Assembly (NCBI GenBank): GCA_902543185.1
Contig: CACBXB010000012.1
Span: 1-60,940 of the forward strand
Direction of reading: 5' to 3'
DNA from: Paracoccaceae bacterium
GTDB lineage: Bacteria > Pseudomonadota > Alphaproteobacteria > Rhodobacterales > Rhodobacteraceae
DNA length: 60,940 bases
Shown: positions 44,426 through 57,645 of the stretch, piece after piece
Layout of the letters: every line of letters starts with the position of its first letter
Numbering within the stretch: the stretch's first letter is position 1
The notes under the pieces: model-generated
Seen by the model: only the letters and a program-made list of their open reading frames with translations
What the model was told of the DNA's origin: nothing
Databases searched by the model: none
Made by a program: the position numbers and the translations under genes

Positions 44426-46756
44426 TCAACTTGCAGTAAGAAGCGGTGGTTTATTTCGAGAAATTCGCCTTTTCTCCGGTCCTTTTAGATCCAATTTAAT
44501 TTCATTGTTCTTTACGCTTACAATAACTAAGCCACCTTTGGATAATTTTCCAAATAGCAGTTCCTCTGCAAGAGGTTTCTTTATGTGCTCTTGGATTACT
44601 CTAGATAGTGGTCTAGCCCCCATTTTATCATCATAGCCTTTGTCTGCTAACCAAGAGGCAGCTTCATTTGTCATTTCAATTGCTACATGACGATCCATCA
44701 ACTGGGCTTCTAGTTGAAGAACAAATTTTTCAACAACTTGTAAAATAGTATCTTTTGGCAGTGGACTGAAACTTATAACGGCATCTAGGCGGTTCCTAAA
44801 TTCAGGGGTAAAAGTACGCTCAATTGCTGCAGTATCTTCGCCTTCACGCCTGTCTCTGCCAAATCCAATTGCAGCTTTAGCTTGCTCCGCCGCTCCAGCG
44901 TTCGACGTCATAATGACAATCACATTACGAAAATCTACTGATCTCCCATTATGATCTGTCAGCGTTCCGTGGTCCATAACCTGAAGCAAAATGTTGTATA
45001 CATCTGGATGTGCTTTTTCAATTTCATCGAGCAACAAAACACAATGTGGGTGTTGATCTACTCCATCAGTGAGCTGGCCACCTTGATCAAAACCAACATA
45101 TCCTGGTGGAGCGCCAATTAACCGACTTACAGCATGCTTTTCCATGTACTCTGACATGTCAAATCTAAGCAATTCTACGCCTAGATTATCGGCGAGTTGT
45201 TTAGCTACTTCTGTTTTCCCAACTCCTGTTGGTCCTGCAAACAAATAGCTTCCGATTGGCTTTTCAGGTTCTCTCAAACCTGCCCGAGCTAATTTTATTG
45301 CCGATGAAAGAGACTCAATCGCGTTATCCTGTCCAAAAACAACCCTTTTTAAACTAGCTTCCAAATCCTTCAAAACAATCGCATCGTCCTTAGTGACATT
45401 TTTTGGAGGTATTCGAGCAATTTTTGCAACAATTGCTTCTATTTCTTTTACACCAATGGTTTTCCTTCTTTTCGTTGATGCGAGAAGGTGCTGGGCTGCT
45501 CCAGCTTCATCAATGACGTCAATTGCTTTATCAGGTAGCTTCCTATCGGTGATGTATCGAGCGGCAAGCTCAACAGCAGACTTTATGGCATCTGCAGTGT
45601 ATTTGATATTATGATGGTCTTCGAAGTATCCTTTGATACCTCTAAGAATTTTAATCGTATCGTCAACATTGGGCTCATTAACATCAATTTTTTGGAAACG
45701 CCTACTAAGCGCTCTGTCTTTTTCAAAGTGTTGACGAAACTCTTTATATGTTGTTGAGCCCATTGTTCTGAGTTTGCCGCCTTGCAGTGCAGGTTTCAAT
45801 AAATTAGAGGCATCCATTGCTCCACCGGAAGTTGCTCCGGCTCCGATAACTGTATGGATTTCATCAATAAATAATACGGCATCAGCATGGCTTTCAAGTT
45901 CAGCCACAACTGCCTTCAAGCGCTCTTCAAAATCACCTCTGTAGCGTGTTCCTGCCAAAAGCGCTCCCATATCAAGCGAAAAAATAGTTGTACTGGCTAA
46001 AACTTCGGGTGTTTCGCCAGACACAACTTTCCGAGCCAGTCCCTCTGCGATTGCGGTTTTCCCTACTCCTGGATCACCTACTAACAATGGATTATTTTTT
46101 CTTCGTCTACATAGGACTTGAATACATCGTTCTACTTCATGGTCTCTACCTATTAGAGGATCTATATCACCATCTTCGGCTTTTTGGTTTAAATCAACGC
46201 AATATTTCTCAAGTGCGCTCTTTTTCCTTGATTCTTCGATCCCATCAGCAGATTTCTCTAAATTATCTTCATTTTGTTCTGAACTAGATACTGAACGCCC
46301 CTCGTCATAATCGGTATTTTTCGCAACTCCATGCGCTATGAAATTAACAGCATCATACCTTGTCATATTCTGGTCTTGTAAAAAATAGGCAGCATTTGAC
46401 TCCCGTTCAGCAAACATAGCAACCAGGACATTGGCTCCGGTTACTTCTGTACGCCCTGACGACTGAACATGTATTGCCGCTCGTTGAATAACTCTCTGGA
46501 ATGCCGCGGTTGGAACAGCTTCTGACCCCTCTACATCTGTAACAAGAGTTGATAATTCGTCTTCAACATATTCAGTTAATGACTGCCTAATTTGTACTAT
46601 ATCAACATCGCACGCCCTCATTACCTGCTGGGCGTCAGGTTCGTCCAAAAGGGCTAGTAGTAGGTGTTCTAAAGTAGCAAACTCGTGGGAGCGTTCGTTT
46701 GCATGGCTCAGAGCTTTGTGTATAGCCTGTTCAAGTGTTGAAGAAAATGACGGCAC
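44426..46756 (-). CDS. clpA: ATP-dependent Clp protease ATP-binding subunit ClpA
   Basis: A 776-residue AAA+ unfoldase that feeds ClpP. The N-domain (LEHLLLALLDEPDAQQVMRAC) binds ClpS. D1 has GDPGVGKTA and D2 has GPTGVGKTEVAK. IGFGRDRREG supplies the IGF-type ClpP-binding loop. The start is a GTG at 46756 with AGGAG eight bases upstream. The gene is convergent with the coiled-coil gene and follows gloB on the same strand. ClpS is encoded 18 kb away. Confidence 0.96.
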   Translation of the reverse strand: MPSFSSTLEQAIHKALSHANERSHEFATLEHLLLALLDEPDAQQVMRACDVDIVQIRQSLTEYVEDELSTLVTDVEGSEAVPTAAFQRVIQRAAIHVQSSGRTEVTGANVLVAMFAERESNAAYFLQDQNMTRYDAVNFIAHGVAKNTDYDEGRSVSSSEQNEDNLEKSADGIEESRKKSALEKYCVDLNQKAEDGDIDPLIGRDHEVERCIQVLCRRRKNNPLLVGDPGVGKTAIAEGLARKVVSGETPEVLASTTIFSLDMGALLAGTRYRGDFEERLKAVVAELESHADAVLFIDEIHTVIGAGATSGGAMDASNLLKPALQGGKLRTMGSTTYKEFRQHFEKDRALSRRFQKIDVNEPNVDDTIKILRGIKGYFEDHHNIKYTADAIKSAVELAARYITDRKLPDKAIDVIDEAGAAQHLLASTKRRKTIGVKEIEAIVAKIARIPPKNVTKDDAIVLKDLEASLKRVVFGQDNAIESLSSAIKLARAGLREPEKPIGSYLFAGPTGVGKTEVAKQLADNLGVELLRFDMSEYMEKHAVSRLIGAPPGYVGFDQGGQLTDGVDQHPHCVLLLDEIEKAHPDVYNILLQVMDHGTLTDHNGRSVDFRNVIVIMTSNAGAAEQAKAAIGFGRDRREGEDTAAIERTFTPEFRNRLDAVISFSPLPKDTILQVVEKFVLQLEAQLMDRHVAIEMTNEAASWLADKGYDDKMGARPLSRVIQEHIKKPLAEELLFGKLSKGGLVIVSVKNNEIKLDLKGPEKRRISRNKPPLLTAS

Positions 46757-46898
46757 GGTTGCGCTCCTGTAGATTATTTAAACTCTGTTTAATACGCCTT
46801 AAGCAAATTTCATACCGTAAATTGTGGTTTTTTAATTCAAGTCTTCAAGTGAAAAATATCGTTTTATCAAATTTTTTTTTATTGTTTTAGTAAATTCG

Positions 46899-47666
46899 TC
46901 AAAAATTGTCTTTTAAAGTACGGATTTTCTTGAATACCTCTACGTCGGTCGATCCAACCATATTGAGGTTTTTGCGGATATTTTCGTCAAAGGGTCTCAA
47001 AAATGGATTAGTTTTTTTTTCTAGTCCCAGCTGCGATGGCACTGTAAACAAATTTTTCCTTCGCGCTTTTTTAACTTGTTCGCTTCTTTTAATTAGGTCC
47101 CGATTTTTGGGATCAATGGACAAAGCAAAAGAGGCGTTATTTTCCGTATATTCATGGCCCGAACAGATTTTTGTGGAATCGGGTAACTCTATTAAACGGG
47201 ATAGGCTAATCCACATTTGCTCAGCGCTACCTTCAAATAATCTTCCACAACCCAAAGCCATCAAACTATCGCCAGAAAAAAGGATATTCTGTGTTGGAAT
47301 ATATAGCGCTATATGGCCTATAGTATGACCTGAAACATCAAAAATCTTTCCAGTTTGTCCTTGAAAAGAAAATTCGTCCCCTGCTCGAACATATTTATCT
47401 AGCTTTGGTAAACGATGAATATCAGCTTGTGCTCCTATCGTCACAGCATTGTGCTTGTCTAAAATTCCACCTAGCCCATTTATGTGATCAGCATGATGAT
47501 GGGTTAAAAAAATTTTTTCGAGGTTTAAATTGTTTTTTGTGATAGTTTCATTTATCGGTGCGGCTTCCGGTGCGTCAACTAAAAGAGCTGAGCGATTTCC
47601 GGCGTGATAAAAAATGAATGCATAATTGTCAGATAAGCAAGGGATTGTTATTAGTTCAAAATACAT
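46899..47666 (-). CDS. gloB: hydroxyacylglutathione hydrolase (glyoxalase II)
   Basis: A 255-residue metallo-beta-lactamase-fold enzyme that hydrolyses S-D-lactoylglutathione to D-lactate in methylglyoxal detoxification. The metal site is THHHADHINGLGG, with further ligands in SGHTIGHIALY, SGDSLMALGCGRLFEG and CSGHEYTENN. The C-terminal NPFLR region binds glutathione. It is divergent from the methyltransferase gene, a common pairing in Rhodobacterales. Confidence 0.95.
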   Translation of the reverse strand: MYFELITIPCLSDNYAFIFYHAGNRSALLVDAPEAAPINETITKNNLNLEKIFLTHHHADHINGLGGILDKHNAVTIGAQADIHRLPKLDKYVRAGDEFSFQGQTGKIFDVSGHTIGHIALYIPTQNILFSGDSLMALGCGRLFEGSAEQMWISLSRLIELPDSTKICSGHEYTENNASFALSIDPKNRDLIKRSEQVKKARRKNLFTVPSQLGLEKKTNPFLRPFDENIRKNLNMVGSTDVEVFKKIRTLKDNF

Positions 47667-47709
47667 AAAAGTGCCAAAGTTTCATTTAATAAAGAATACC
47701 TAATTTATC

Positions 47710-48480
47710 ATGTATCTGGATGTCAAAGAAATCAAAGATTTTTATTACCGCAGTACCTTGGGAAGGGCTGCAAAAAATTCGATAAACAAAAATTTGTCAA
47801 ACATATGGCCAGAAACTACTGGGTTGAATGTGGTGGGTTTTGGCTTTTCGTTGCCCTTTTTACGTCAATATTTGGGTGACTCTAGGCGTGTTATCGCTCT
47901 TATGCCAGCTCAAATGGGTGTGCTAGCTTGGCCAAATGAAGACACGAATGCTTCTGTACTGGTAGATGAAAAAAGATGGCCGATTGATACTGGGCATGTA
48001 GATAGACTATTAGTGTCTCATAGTTTGGAACACACAATTGAACCTTCAGCTTTATTAGCTGAAGCTTATCGTGTTTTAGGTCCGGGTGGCAGGGCTTTAT
48101 TTATGGTCCCAAATCGTGCTGGTTTGTGGTCGCGTTCAGATGGCACACCATTTGGGCAGGGAAAACCTTTTAGCTCTGGGCAGCTTGAAACCCAATTAAG
48201 GTTGCATGGCTTTTTGCCAGAAAAGCAATTTTCTGCATTGTTCATGTTACCCTCCAAGAGGAGAAGTTTACAAAGGTTTTCTCCGTTTTTGGAAAAGATG
48301 GGTGAAAAACTTCCGTTTCTAGTTGGTGGCCTTATAATGTTGGAGGTCTCTAAATTACCCGACATTATTAAAGGTTCTCCGGTTCTGGATCATAAGAAAG
48401 AGGGTATAGGCGTTCTCGGAGGATTTTCTAAAGGCCAACCGAAGCCAGTTTTGGACATTAATAATAAAAATCGTCTTTAG
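47710..48480 (+). CDS. SAM-dependent methyltransferase, type 11
   Basis: A 256-residue protein with a class I methyltransferase core. LVSHSLEHTIEPSALLAEAYRVL and GPGGRALFMVPNRAGLWSR are the post-motif I to post-III region of Methyltransf_11 proteins, and GLNVVGFGFSLPFLRQYL is the glycine-rich SAM site. Substrate unknown. It is divergent from gloB by 44 bases and lies upstream of the ATP synthase operon. Confidence 0.85.
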   Translation: MYLDVKEIKDFYYRSTLGRAAKNSINKNLSNIWPETTGLNVVGFGFSLPFLRQYLGDSRRVIALMPAQMGVLAWPNEDTNASVLVDEKRWPIDTGHVDRLLVSHSLEHTIEPSALLAEAYRVLGPGGRALFMVPNRAGLWSRSDGTPFGQGKPFSSGQLETQLRLHGFLPEKQFSALFMLPSKRRSLQRFSPFLEKMGEKLPFLVGGLIMLEVSKLPDIIKGSPVLDHKKEGIGVLGGFSKGQPKPVLDINNKNRL

Positions 48481-48722
48481 AAAAGAATCGAAATTCATGC
48501 GATTCCACGGTTACATATGTTTTTTTTTAAAGGCCTTAAGTCGCATCAAAGCCAAGTGCTTAAAAATTATACAAAAAAGCTTTTAATAAATATCATTATT
48601 GATGTTGCGGGAACGAAATTGCTCTGTTAAACCCGCTCGGAACCATATTAGGTTCTAAATTCATTTACCGCGCAAATTTAAAGTTATGAAAATTTACGCA
48701 AAAAATAATCGGAAGGGTGATT
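48481..48722 (+). promoter_or_regulatory. leader / promoter region of the atpHAGDC operon
   Basis: The 242-base A+T-rich region must hold the atp promoter, but I cannot name one with confidence. It contains a small imperfect hairpin, GCGGGAAC (48607-48614) with GTT and CCCGC (48626-48636), and another, GAACC (48640-48644) with GGTTC (48651-48655). A GGAAGG ribosome-binding site at 48711-48716 sits six bases before the preferred GTG start. Confidence 0.45.
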
Positions 48723-49283
48723 GTGTCCGAACAAGCCTCAACATCGAAAGGCATAGCAACGCGATACGCGTTGGCTTTGTTTGGTTTGGCTGATGAACAG
48801 GATGATATTCCGGCTCTAGAGAAAAATGTAAGGATTTTAAAACAAACATTAGGCCAGAGTGCGGACCTAAACCATCTTATTTCGTCGCCAATTTATTCTC
48901 GAGATCAACAACAAAGCGCAATTTTGGCAGTTGCAAAAAAACTGAGTTTGAGTAGCCTCATGGCAAATACGCTAGCTCTAATGGCGGAGAAACGCCGATT
49001 GTTTGTGGTGCCCACCTTTTTGTCAGTTCTGGAAGATTTAATTGCTGATAGTAAAAACGAACTTACGGCTGAGGTCGTCAGCGCAAAAGAGCTGACTACA
49101 GGTCAATTAGACAAGCTTGCTAAATCTCTCAAATCCAACTTTAGCAAGGACATAAAAATGAATGCCTCCGTTGATGAAACTCTAATCGGGGGTATGATTG
49201 TAAAAGTTGGATCAAGAATGATTGATACAACTATACAAGCGAAATTAAACTCACTTCAAAATGTAATGAAAGAGGTCGGATAA
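48723..49283 (+). CDS. atpH: F1 ATP synthase subunit delta
   Basis: A 186-residue peripheral-stalk subunit joining F1 to F0. IATRYALALFGLADE is the N-terminal signature and LIGGMIVKVGSRMIDTTIQAKL the C-terminal one. The GTG at 48723 (SEQASTS after Met) is chosen because GGAAGG lies six bases upstream; the GTG at 48717 would abut that site. First gene of atpHAGDC. The F0 genes are elsewhere, as usual in alphaproteobacteria. Confidence 0.95.
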   Translation: MSEQASTSKGIATRYALALFGLADEQDDIPALEKNVRILKQTLGQSADLNHLISSPIYSRDQQQSAILAVAKKLSLSSLMANTLALMAEKRRLFVVPTFLSVLEDLIADSKNELTAEVVSAKELTTGQLDKLAKSLKSNFSKDIKMNASVDETLIGGMIVKVGSRMIDTTIQAKLNSLQNVMKEVG

Positions 49284-50822
49284 ATGAGTATCCAAGCATC
49301 TGAAATATCTTCTATTCTTAAAGATCAGATTAAAAACTTTGGGCAAGAAGCCGAAGTTGCGGAAGTTGGTCGTGTATTATCTGTGGGGGACGGGATTGCT
49401 CGGGTCTATGGCCTTGATAACGTTCAGGCTGGGGAAATGGTTGAGTTTCCTGGTGGAATACAAGGCATGGCACTGAACCTAGAAGCTGACAACGTTGGTG
49501 TTGTTATATTTGGTTCTGATAGGGATATTAAAGAAGGTGACGTAGTAAAAAGAACAAACTCAATTGTTGATGTGCCTGTTGGTCCAGGTCTATTGGGACG
49601 AGTGGTCGATGGTTTGGGCAATCCACTTGATGGTAAAGGGCCTATCAAAACTAAAGATAGAAGCGTGGCAGATGTTAAAGCGCCAGGAATTATACCACGG
49701 AAATCGGTTCACGAACCAATGGCAACTGGATTAAAATCAGTTGATGCGATGATCCCAATTGGTAGGGGTCAACGAGAGCTTATAATTGGCGACCGACAAA
49801 CTGGTAAAACTGCTGTGGCTTTGGATACAATACTTAACCAAAAGTCTTACAATGACGCTGCTGGAGATGACGAAAGCAAGAAATTGTACTGCGTCTATGT
49901 GGCAGTTGGGCAAAAAAGATCTACAGTGGCCCAGCTTGTTAAAAAGTTAGAGGAAAGCGGAGCAATAGAGTATTCAATTGTTGTAGCAGCTACAGCCTCT
50001 GACCCTGCTCCTATGCAGTTTCTTGCTCCATATGCAGCTACATCAATGGCGGAGTATTTTAGAGATAACGGAAAGCATGCGTTAATTATATACGATGATT
50101 TGTCCAAACAAGCCGTTGCTTACCGTCAAATGTCATTACTATTACGCCGTCCTCCTGGGCGTGAAGCTTATCCTGGAGATGTATTTTATCTACACTCTAG
50201 ATTGTTGGAAAGGTCTGCAAAGTTGGGTGATGAACATGGAAACGGTTCCTTAACAGCCCTTCCTATAATAGAAACACAAGGCGGAGACGTATCTGCGTTT
50301 ATCCCAACAAATGTGATTTCGATTACCGATGGCCAAATATTCTTAGAAACAGAGCTTTTCTACCAGGGGATTAGACCAGCAGTTAATACTGGCCTTTCGG
50401 TTTCTCGCGTGGGCTCATCTGCCCAAACAGACTCAATGAAGTCTGTAGCGGGTCCAGTAAAGCTTTCATTGGCACAATATAGAGAAATGGCAGCCTTTGC
50501 CCAGTTTGGATCTGATTTAGACGCCGCCACGCAACAGTTGCTTAATAGGGGTGCTAGATTAACCGAACTAATGAAACAACCACAATACTCTCCTTTAACT
50601 AATGCAGAGATTGTTTGCCTGATCTTTGCGGGTACAAATGGTTATTTGGATAAAATAGACGTTTCAGAGGTTGGACGTTTCGAAGCTGGATTGCTGAATA
50701 ATTTAAGAAGCAAACATTCGGATTTGTTAGAATATATTACAAAAGAAGATCCTAAAATCAAAGGCGAAGCTGCTGATAAAATAAGCTCCGTTCTAGATGA
50801 GTTTTCAGCAGACTTTGCTTAA
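49284..50822 (+). CDS. atpA: F1 ATP synthase subunit alpha
   Basis: A 512-residue subunit with non-catalytic nucleotide sites. It has the P-loop GDRQTGKTA at about residues 169-177, the Arg finger region [10 protein letters not shown] and the signature [14 protein letters not shown]. It starts right after the atpH stop. Standard length and no oddities. Confidence 0.98.
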   Translation: MSIQASEISSILKDQIKNFGQEAEVAEVGRVLSVGDGIARVYGLDNVQAGEMVEFPGGIQGMALNLEADNVGVVIFGSDRDIKEGDVVKRTNSIVDVPVGPGLLGRVVDGLGNPLDGKGPIKTKDRSVADVKAPGIIPRKSVHEPMATGLKSVDAMIPIGRGQRELIIGDRQTGKTAVALDTILNQKSYNDAAGDDESKKLYCVYVAVGQKRSTVAQLVKKLEESGAIEYSIVVAATASDPAPMQFLAPYAATSMAEYFRDNGKHALIIYDDLSKQAVAYRQMSLLLRRPPGREAYPGDVFYLHSRLLERSAKLGDEHGNGSLTALPIIETQGGDVSAFIPTNVISITDGQIFLETELFYQGIRPAVNTGLSVSRVGSSAQTDSMKSVAGPVKLSLAQYREMAAFAQFGSDLDAATQQLLNRGARLTELMKQPQYSPLTNAEIVCLIFAGTNGYLDKIDVSEVGRFEAGLLNNLRSKHSDLLEYITKEDPKIKGEAADKISSVLDEFSADFA

Positions 50823-50834
50823 GGAATATCAGTA

Positions 50835-53152
<2,318 letters not shown>

Positions 53153-53162
53153 GGAAAGTTAA

Positions 53163-53588
53163 ATGTCAAGTACAATGCAGTTTGATTTAGTAAGTCCCGA
53201 GCGGAGATTGGCCTCTTTAGAGGTTTCTGCGGTTCAAATACCTGGTGCCGATGGAGACCTTACTGCTATGCCGGGGCACGCTCCTGTTATCACAAACCTT
53301 CGACCCGGTATTTTAAAAGTTGAAGCACCGTCAGGAAATAAAGATTATGTTGTAACTGGTGGCTTCGCTGAAATAGGTGAGGGGCTTTCAGTTTTGGCAG
53401 AAAGAGCGTTGCCATTAGATGAATTATCTCAGGATGCATTTGATGAGATTCTTGAAGAAGCCAAGTCCATTTACAAGCGAGTTGAAGAAGAGTTCCAAAA
53501 TCAACCTGGTCCTGTGGATGATGCTGCAAAATTATTGTCAGATATGGTGGCAATGGGCGAGCAGATAGGCTTGAACGCTAATAAATAA
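53163..53588 (+). CDS. atpC: F1 ATP synthase subunit epsilon
   Basis: A 141-residue subunit that couples and regulates the rotor. The N-terminal beta-sandwich is typical: [17 protein letters not shown], then [19 protein letters not shown] and [11 protein letters not shown] helical C-terminus follows. Last gene of the operon, 11 bases behind atpD. It is convergent with holA. A weak A+T-only hairpin (53592-53610) spans the junction. Confidence 0.96.
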   Translation: MSSTMQFDLVSPERRLASLEVSAVQIPGADGDLTAMPGHAPVITNLRPGILKVEAPSGNKDYVVTGGFAEIGEGLSVLAERALPLDELSQDAFDEILEEAKSIYKRVEEEFQNQPGPVDDAAKLLSDMVAMGEQIGLNANK

Positions 53589-53599
53589 ATCTAAAAAAC

Positions 53600-54625
53600 T
53601 TAGTTTTTTAAAAGCATGGCTATTCTAATAAGGTGTCTCTCCACCAACGCCATCTGTGGTGCCCTTTGATCAGCAGAGCGTAGCTTTAAATCAGTTTCAG
53701 TTAAAATTTTAATTGCATTTTTGATTTTAACTGGCCCCCATTTCTGGGCCTGATTTGTTAGCGTCTGCTTTCGTGGTCCATAAATGGGAGGTCGAAGAGC
53801 CGCAGCTCCCGCGCTGACCCCACTAGGGTTAGAAATTATTGAAAACAATGCTTTAAAATGCCTTGTGGCTGCAATTACAAGGGTTACTGGTAGCACACCC
53901 TGTGACCTTAATCGGCCTATTATTTGACTGACCTTAAATTCGTTTCCGTCCAAAATAACCTTTAAAACTTCATCTATAGCGGCCTCATTCGAGGCTGGAG
54001 TGCAGTTGACTAAATCTCGGTATGTAACTGGGCTTTCGTCGTTAAGTTTATAAAGTGCCAATTTGTTAACACTTTGTTTAAAATCCCCAGGTTGTAACTC
54101 CGATGCGATTGTTACTAGCTGGTTTAAAATCTCTTGTGTAACGTTTTTCAGGCCAGACCCTGCAATTATTTTTTCGACCTCAAATTTAGTCATTGGATTA
54201 TCATATATTGGTACAGAAAATATATTTTTTTTCTGCTCAAAAAATTTCCTAAGGCTTGATGACGGTTTTAATGAACCAGCAGTGACAATTATAGTGGCAT
54301 CACCATCTTGCCATGCGTCAATAGCTGTAATTATCGTGTCAGTGACCGTTTCGTTGGCCTCTTCGATTAAGAGGGCCCGCTCGCCTGGGAAGAAGCCCTG
54401 CGCCTTGCACAAATCAATTGCCTGCTCAGGTGCTTTTCTCAAGTTTTCTCGTGAAATTCGCGCTAATCTCATTTCTTCTTCGGCGTCGGGTCCCAAAAGA
54501 GACTTGATAAACTGCTGCCTTTTGTTGGAGACTCGCATCAAGTCGTTTCCATAAATCAAGATACCTGCAATTCCTTTTGGAGGCGATTTGAAAAATGAAG
54601 TGACATCTCGATTTGTAAGTTTCAT
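53600..54625 (-). CDS. holA: DNA polymerase III subunit delta
   Basis: A 341-residue clamp-loader subunit, which opens the beta clamp. The sequence GILIYGNDLMRVSNKRQQFI is the N-terminal fold without a functional Walker A, GERALLIEEANETVT follows, and the C-terminal collar region is LRSADQRAPQMALVERHLIRIA. Its ATG overlaps the lptE stop by four bases. Third gene of leuS-lptE-holA, a common bacterial order. Confidence 0.92.
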   Translation of the reverse strand: MKLTNRDVTSFFKSPPKGIAGILIYGNDLMRVSNKRQQFIKSLLGPDAEEEMRLARISRENLRKAPEQAIDLCKAQGFFPGERALLIEEANETVTDTIITAIDAWQDGDATIIVTAGSLKPSSSLRKFFEQKKNIFSVPIYDNPMTKFEVEKIIAGSGLKNVTQEILNQLVTIASELQPGDFKQSVNKLALYKLNDESPVTYRDLVNCTPASNEAAIDEVLKVILDGNEFKVSQIIGRLRSQGVLPVTLVIAATRHFKALFSIISNPSGVSAGAAALRPPIYGPRKQTLTNQAQKWGPVKIKNAIKILTETDLKLRSADQRAPQMALVERHLIRIAMLLKN

Positions 54626-55101
54626 GAATCTTTTTCAACAACGATTAGAGATATTCTGTCTGCAACTTCATCAGCTAATAAGACCATAAGTTGTTTATTT
54701 GTAGTTCTTTCAGCGTTTAAAACAGCAGCTGTAGATCCAAAATTAGAATAGCTCAAATGCATTCTTTCCTTATCGGATAAGAGTTCAACCCCACTTTCTG
54801 TATTTCTCAAACTGAAGGCAACAGAACCAGAAATTTCTACCCGATGTACTGTGCCATCAAAATTCGATCCGCTGTCTTTTTTAGAGGTGGTTATTGCATA
54901 GGTTAAAGTATACTCGCCATTACTTTTACCAAAACGATCTGTTAAATGTGAATAAAAGATAAAGTCGTTTTGGTTATCAGGTTCTTGGATACTAATTTTT
55001 CCAGCGATTTTATCAAAGTTTTGGTCAGTATATAGTGGCGAATAGCCACAAGCGGAAGTCAGGAATAATGTAACAAAAATTATTTTTCTAAATGACGACA
55101 T
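54622..55101 (-). CDS. lptE: LPS-assembly lipoprotein LptE
   Basis: A 159-residue outer-membrane lipoprotein that plugs LptD and helps insert lipopolysaccharide. The signal ends [12 protein letters not shown], with the lipid Cys at residue 18; CGYSPLY is the LptE hallmark. The rest is beta/alpha with little conservation. It overlaps the leuS 3-prime end by 14 bases and holA by four bases. Confidence 0.9.
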   Translation of the reverse strand: MSSFRKIIFVTLFLTSACGYSPLYTDQNFDKIAGKISIQEPDNQNDFIFYSHLTDRFGKSNGEYTLTYAITTSKKDSGSNFDGTVHRVEISGSVAFSLRNTESGVELLSDKERMHLSYSNFGSTAAVLNAERTTNKQLMVLLADEVADRISLIVVEKDS

Positions 55102-57645
55102 TAACTATTCTACCTGGCACTACTATTACCTTTTTGGGGCTTGCACCATTTACTGCCCTTTGCACAGTTTCTTCAGCAAGCGCTAAAATTTCAATTTCAG
55201 ACGGTTCCAAACCCTTTTGTACTTCTATCTGACCTCTACGTTTTCCGTTTACCTGTACTGGCATGATTATGGTATCATCACTCAGCAAGTTTTCGTCAAC
55301 TGTTGGCCAAGGTTCTCGCGACACCAAGTTTTTTTCTCCTAGTTTTTCCCAGATTTCCTCAGATAGGTGTGGTGTCATAGGCGACATTAACTGGGCAAGA
55401 GTTTTGGCTGCCGAAAGCTTAGCTTTTGTCCCGGCCTTTGATTTTGCCAAACTGTTTGTAAAGCTATAAAGCCTGGCTATAGCGGCATTAAAGCCAAAAC
55501 TCTCTATTGCTTGAGTTACATAGTGAGTTGTTTTGTGCATTTCTTTTGACAGAGTCTCGTCGTAACTATTGGAAGGAATGTTACTTTTAATAATTTCGTC
55601 AATGATCCGATAAACTCTTGATAGGTGCTTATTCGCAGCTTCAGCGCCAGAAGCAGTCCACTCAACGTCTCGTTCGGGTGGACTATCTGACAAGACAAAC
55701 CACCTTGCAGTGTCAGCTCCAAACGCATCTACTATATTGACGGGGTCAACAACATTATTTTTAGATTTTGACATTTTTGCTGAGGGTATAATGGCTACTT
55801 CTTGGCCATCTTTAATTAAATAAGCTTTGCCTTCACGTAACTCAACTTCTTCTGGATAATGAAATAAATCGCGGCCATCAGATCCCGAGCTTTTATATAT
55901 GGCGTGGGTTACCATGCCTTGGGTGAATAGTGCGTCAAATGGCTCTTTCGCTGTTTTGGGCAGATGCCCGGTAATTTGCATGGCTCGTGCAAAGAACCTT
56001 GAGTAAAGTAGATGCAAGATGGCGTGTTCAACGCCACCTATGTATTGGTCTACATTCATCCAATAGCTGACATCTTCTTTCGAAGTTGGTTTTTCCGACC
56101 CGGGTGAAGTGAAACGGGCAAAATACCATGAACTATCTACAAAAGTGTCCATAGTATCAGTTTCGCGTAGGGCTTGACTGCCACAAGAGGGACATTCGCA
56201 TTTTCGCCAGGTAGGGTGACGGTCCAAGGGGTTACCTGGAACATCAAATGTCACATCATCTGGCAGAGTAACTGGTAAATTTTCCCTTTTTTCTGGAACT
56301 ACTCCACAATTGTCACAGTGTAAAACAGGAATGGGGCAGCCCCAATATCTTTGGCGACTTAGACCCCAGTCCCGTAATCTGAAGTTAGTGACACTCTTTC
56401 CCCATTCATTTTTTTCAGCAAAATCAATTGTTTTTTCGATTGCCTCCTGTCCAGTGGCAACATCAATATCCGTAAAGTGATTTATCCACTTCACTGTTTC
56501 TGACTTTGGGGGCACAAAGGCTACGTCTTCTACTGGAGAGCCGTTTTCTAATCCATAAAATGTGTCAATTACTGGTAATTTATATTTTCGCGCAAAATCT
56601 AGGTCGCGTTGGTCGTGTGCTGGGCAAGCAAAAATGGCACCAGTTCCGTAATCCATTAAAATGAAGTTAGCGATCCAGACTGGTAATTCCCAATCAGGGT
56701 CAAGTGGGTGCCTAACACGCAAACCCGTATCAACCCCCTTTTTTTCGGCTTTTTCCATATCTGCCTCTGATGTGCTCATTTGCCGACATTCTTTATTGAA
56801 AGCAGATATATCTTCACTTTGTTTTTCTAGCTCCTTAGCTAGAGGGTGATCGGCGGATATTCCTACAAAAGATGCGCCCATCAGAGTATCAGGTCTAGTA
56901 GTATAAACCTTTATACTTGAACGTTTTATTGGGTGGTTTTTTATTTCAAATTCGAACTCCAAACCTTTTGACTGACCTATCCAATTCGATTGCATCAGTT
57001 TCACTTTCGCGGGCCAATTGTCCAAAGCGTCTATGGCGTCTAAAAGTTCCTCTGAGTAATCGGAAATTTTGAAAAACCATTGTGTGAGTTCTTTACGTTC
57101 AACAATCGCCCCTGAGCGCCATCCTCGTCCATTTTCGACTTGCTCATTAGCTAAGACTGTCATGTCCACGGGGTCCCAATTTACAACTGCATTTTTGCGA
57201 TAAACAAGCCTGCATCTAGGAAATCAAGAAATAACTCTTGCTGTTTTCCGTAGTAATCTGGATCACAAGTGGCAAACTCTCGCTCCCAATCTAGCGTCCA
57301 ACCCATGGGGCGCATTTGAGATTTCATCACCTCTATGTTGTTGTAGGTCCATTCCTTTGGGTGACCTCCTGACGCCATAGCGGCATTTTCAGCTGGCATT
57401 CCAAAAGCATCCCAACCCATCGGATGCAAAACATTGTGCCCGGTGCTCATCTTATAACGAGCAATAACATCGCCCATTGTGTAATTTCTCACATGCCCCA
57501 TATGCAGACGGCCTGAGGGATAAGGAAACATTTCTAACACATAATATTTGGGTTTTCCAAGATCTGTTTGGGATTGAAACACCTTTTGTTCAGCCCATTT
57601 TTCTTGCCATTTTTTTTCTATTTCCTTTGGGCTGTAGCCTGACAT
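55088..57645 (-). CDS. leuS: leucyl-tRNA synthetase, broken by one missing base
   Basis: Two frames make up one LeuS. Residues 1-154 run from 57645 to 57181 ([16 protein letters not shown] with the HIGH-type HMGH) and end at a TAA after [10 protein letters not shown]. The second frame, 57169 to 55088, carries the CP1 editing domain, zinc module, KMSKS ([15 protein letters not shown]) and C-terminal domain. Between them the other frame reads [15 protein letters not shown], exactly the expected joining sequence. Adding one base near 57207/57208 (GGCTTG to GGCCTTG) restores an 852-residue protein of normal length. LeuS is essential, so a sequencing error is the likeliest cause. First gene of leuS-lptE-holA. 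Confidence 0.93.

Noticed and set aside
53592-53610. Terminator between atpC and holA
   Set aside because: The hairpin (TAAAAAAC with GTTTTTTA) is nearly all A-T, weak, and overlaps the holA stop; I cannot separate it from chance.
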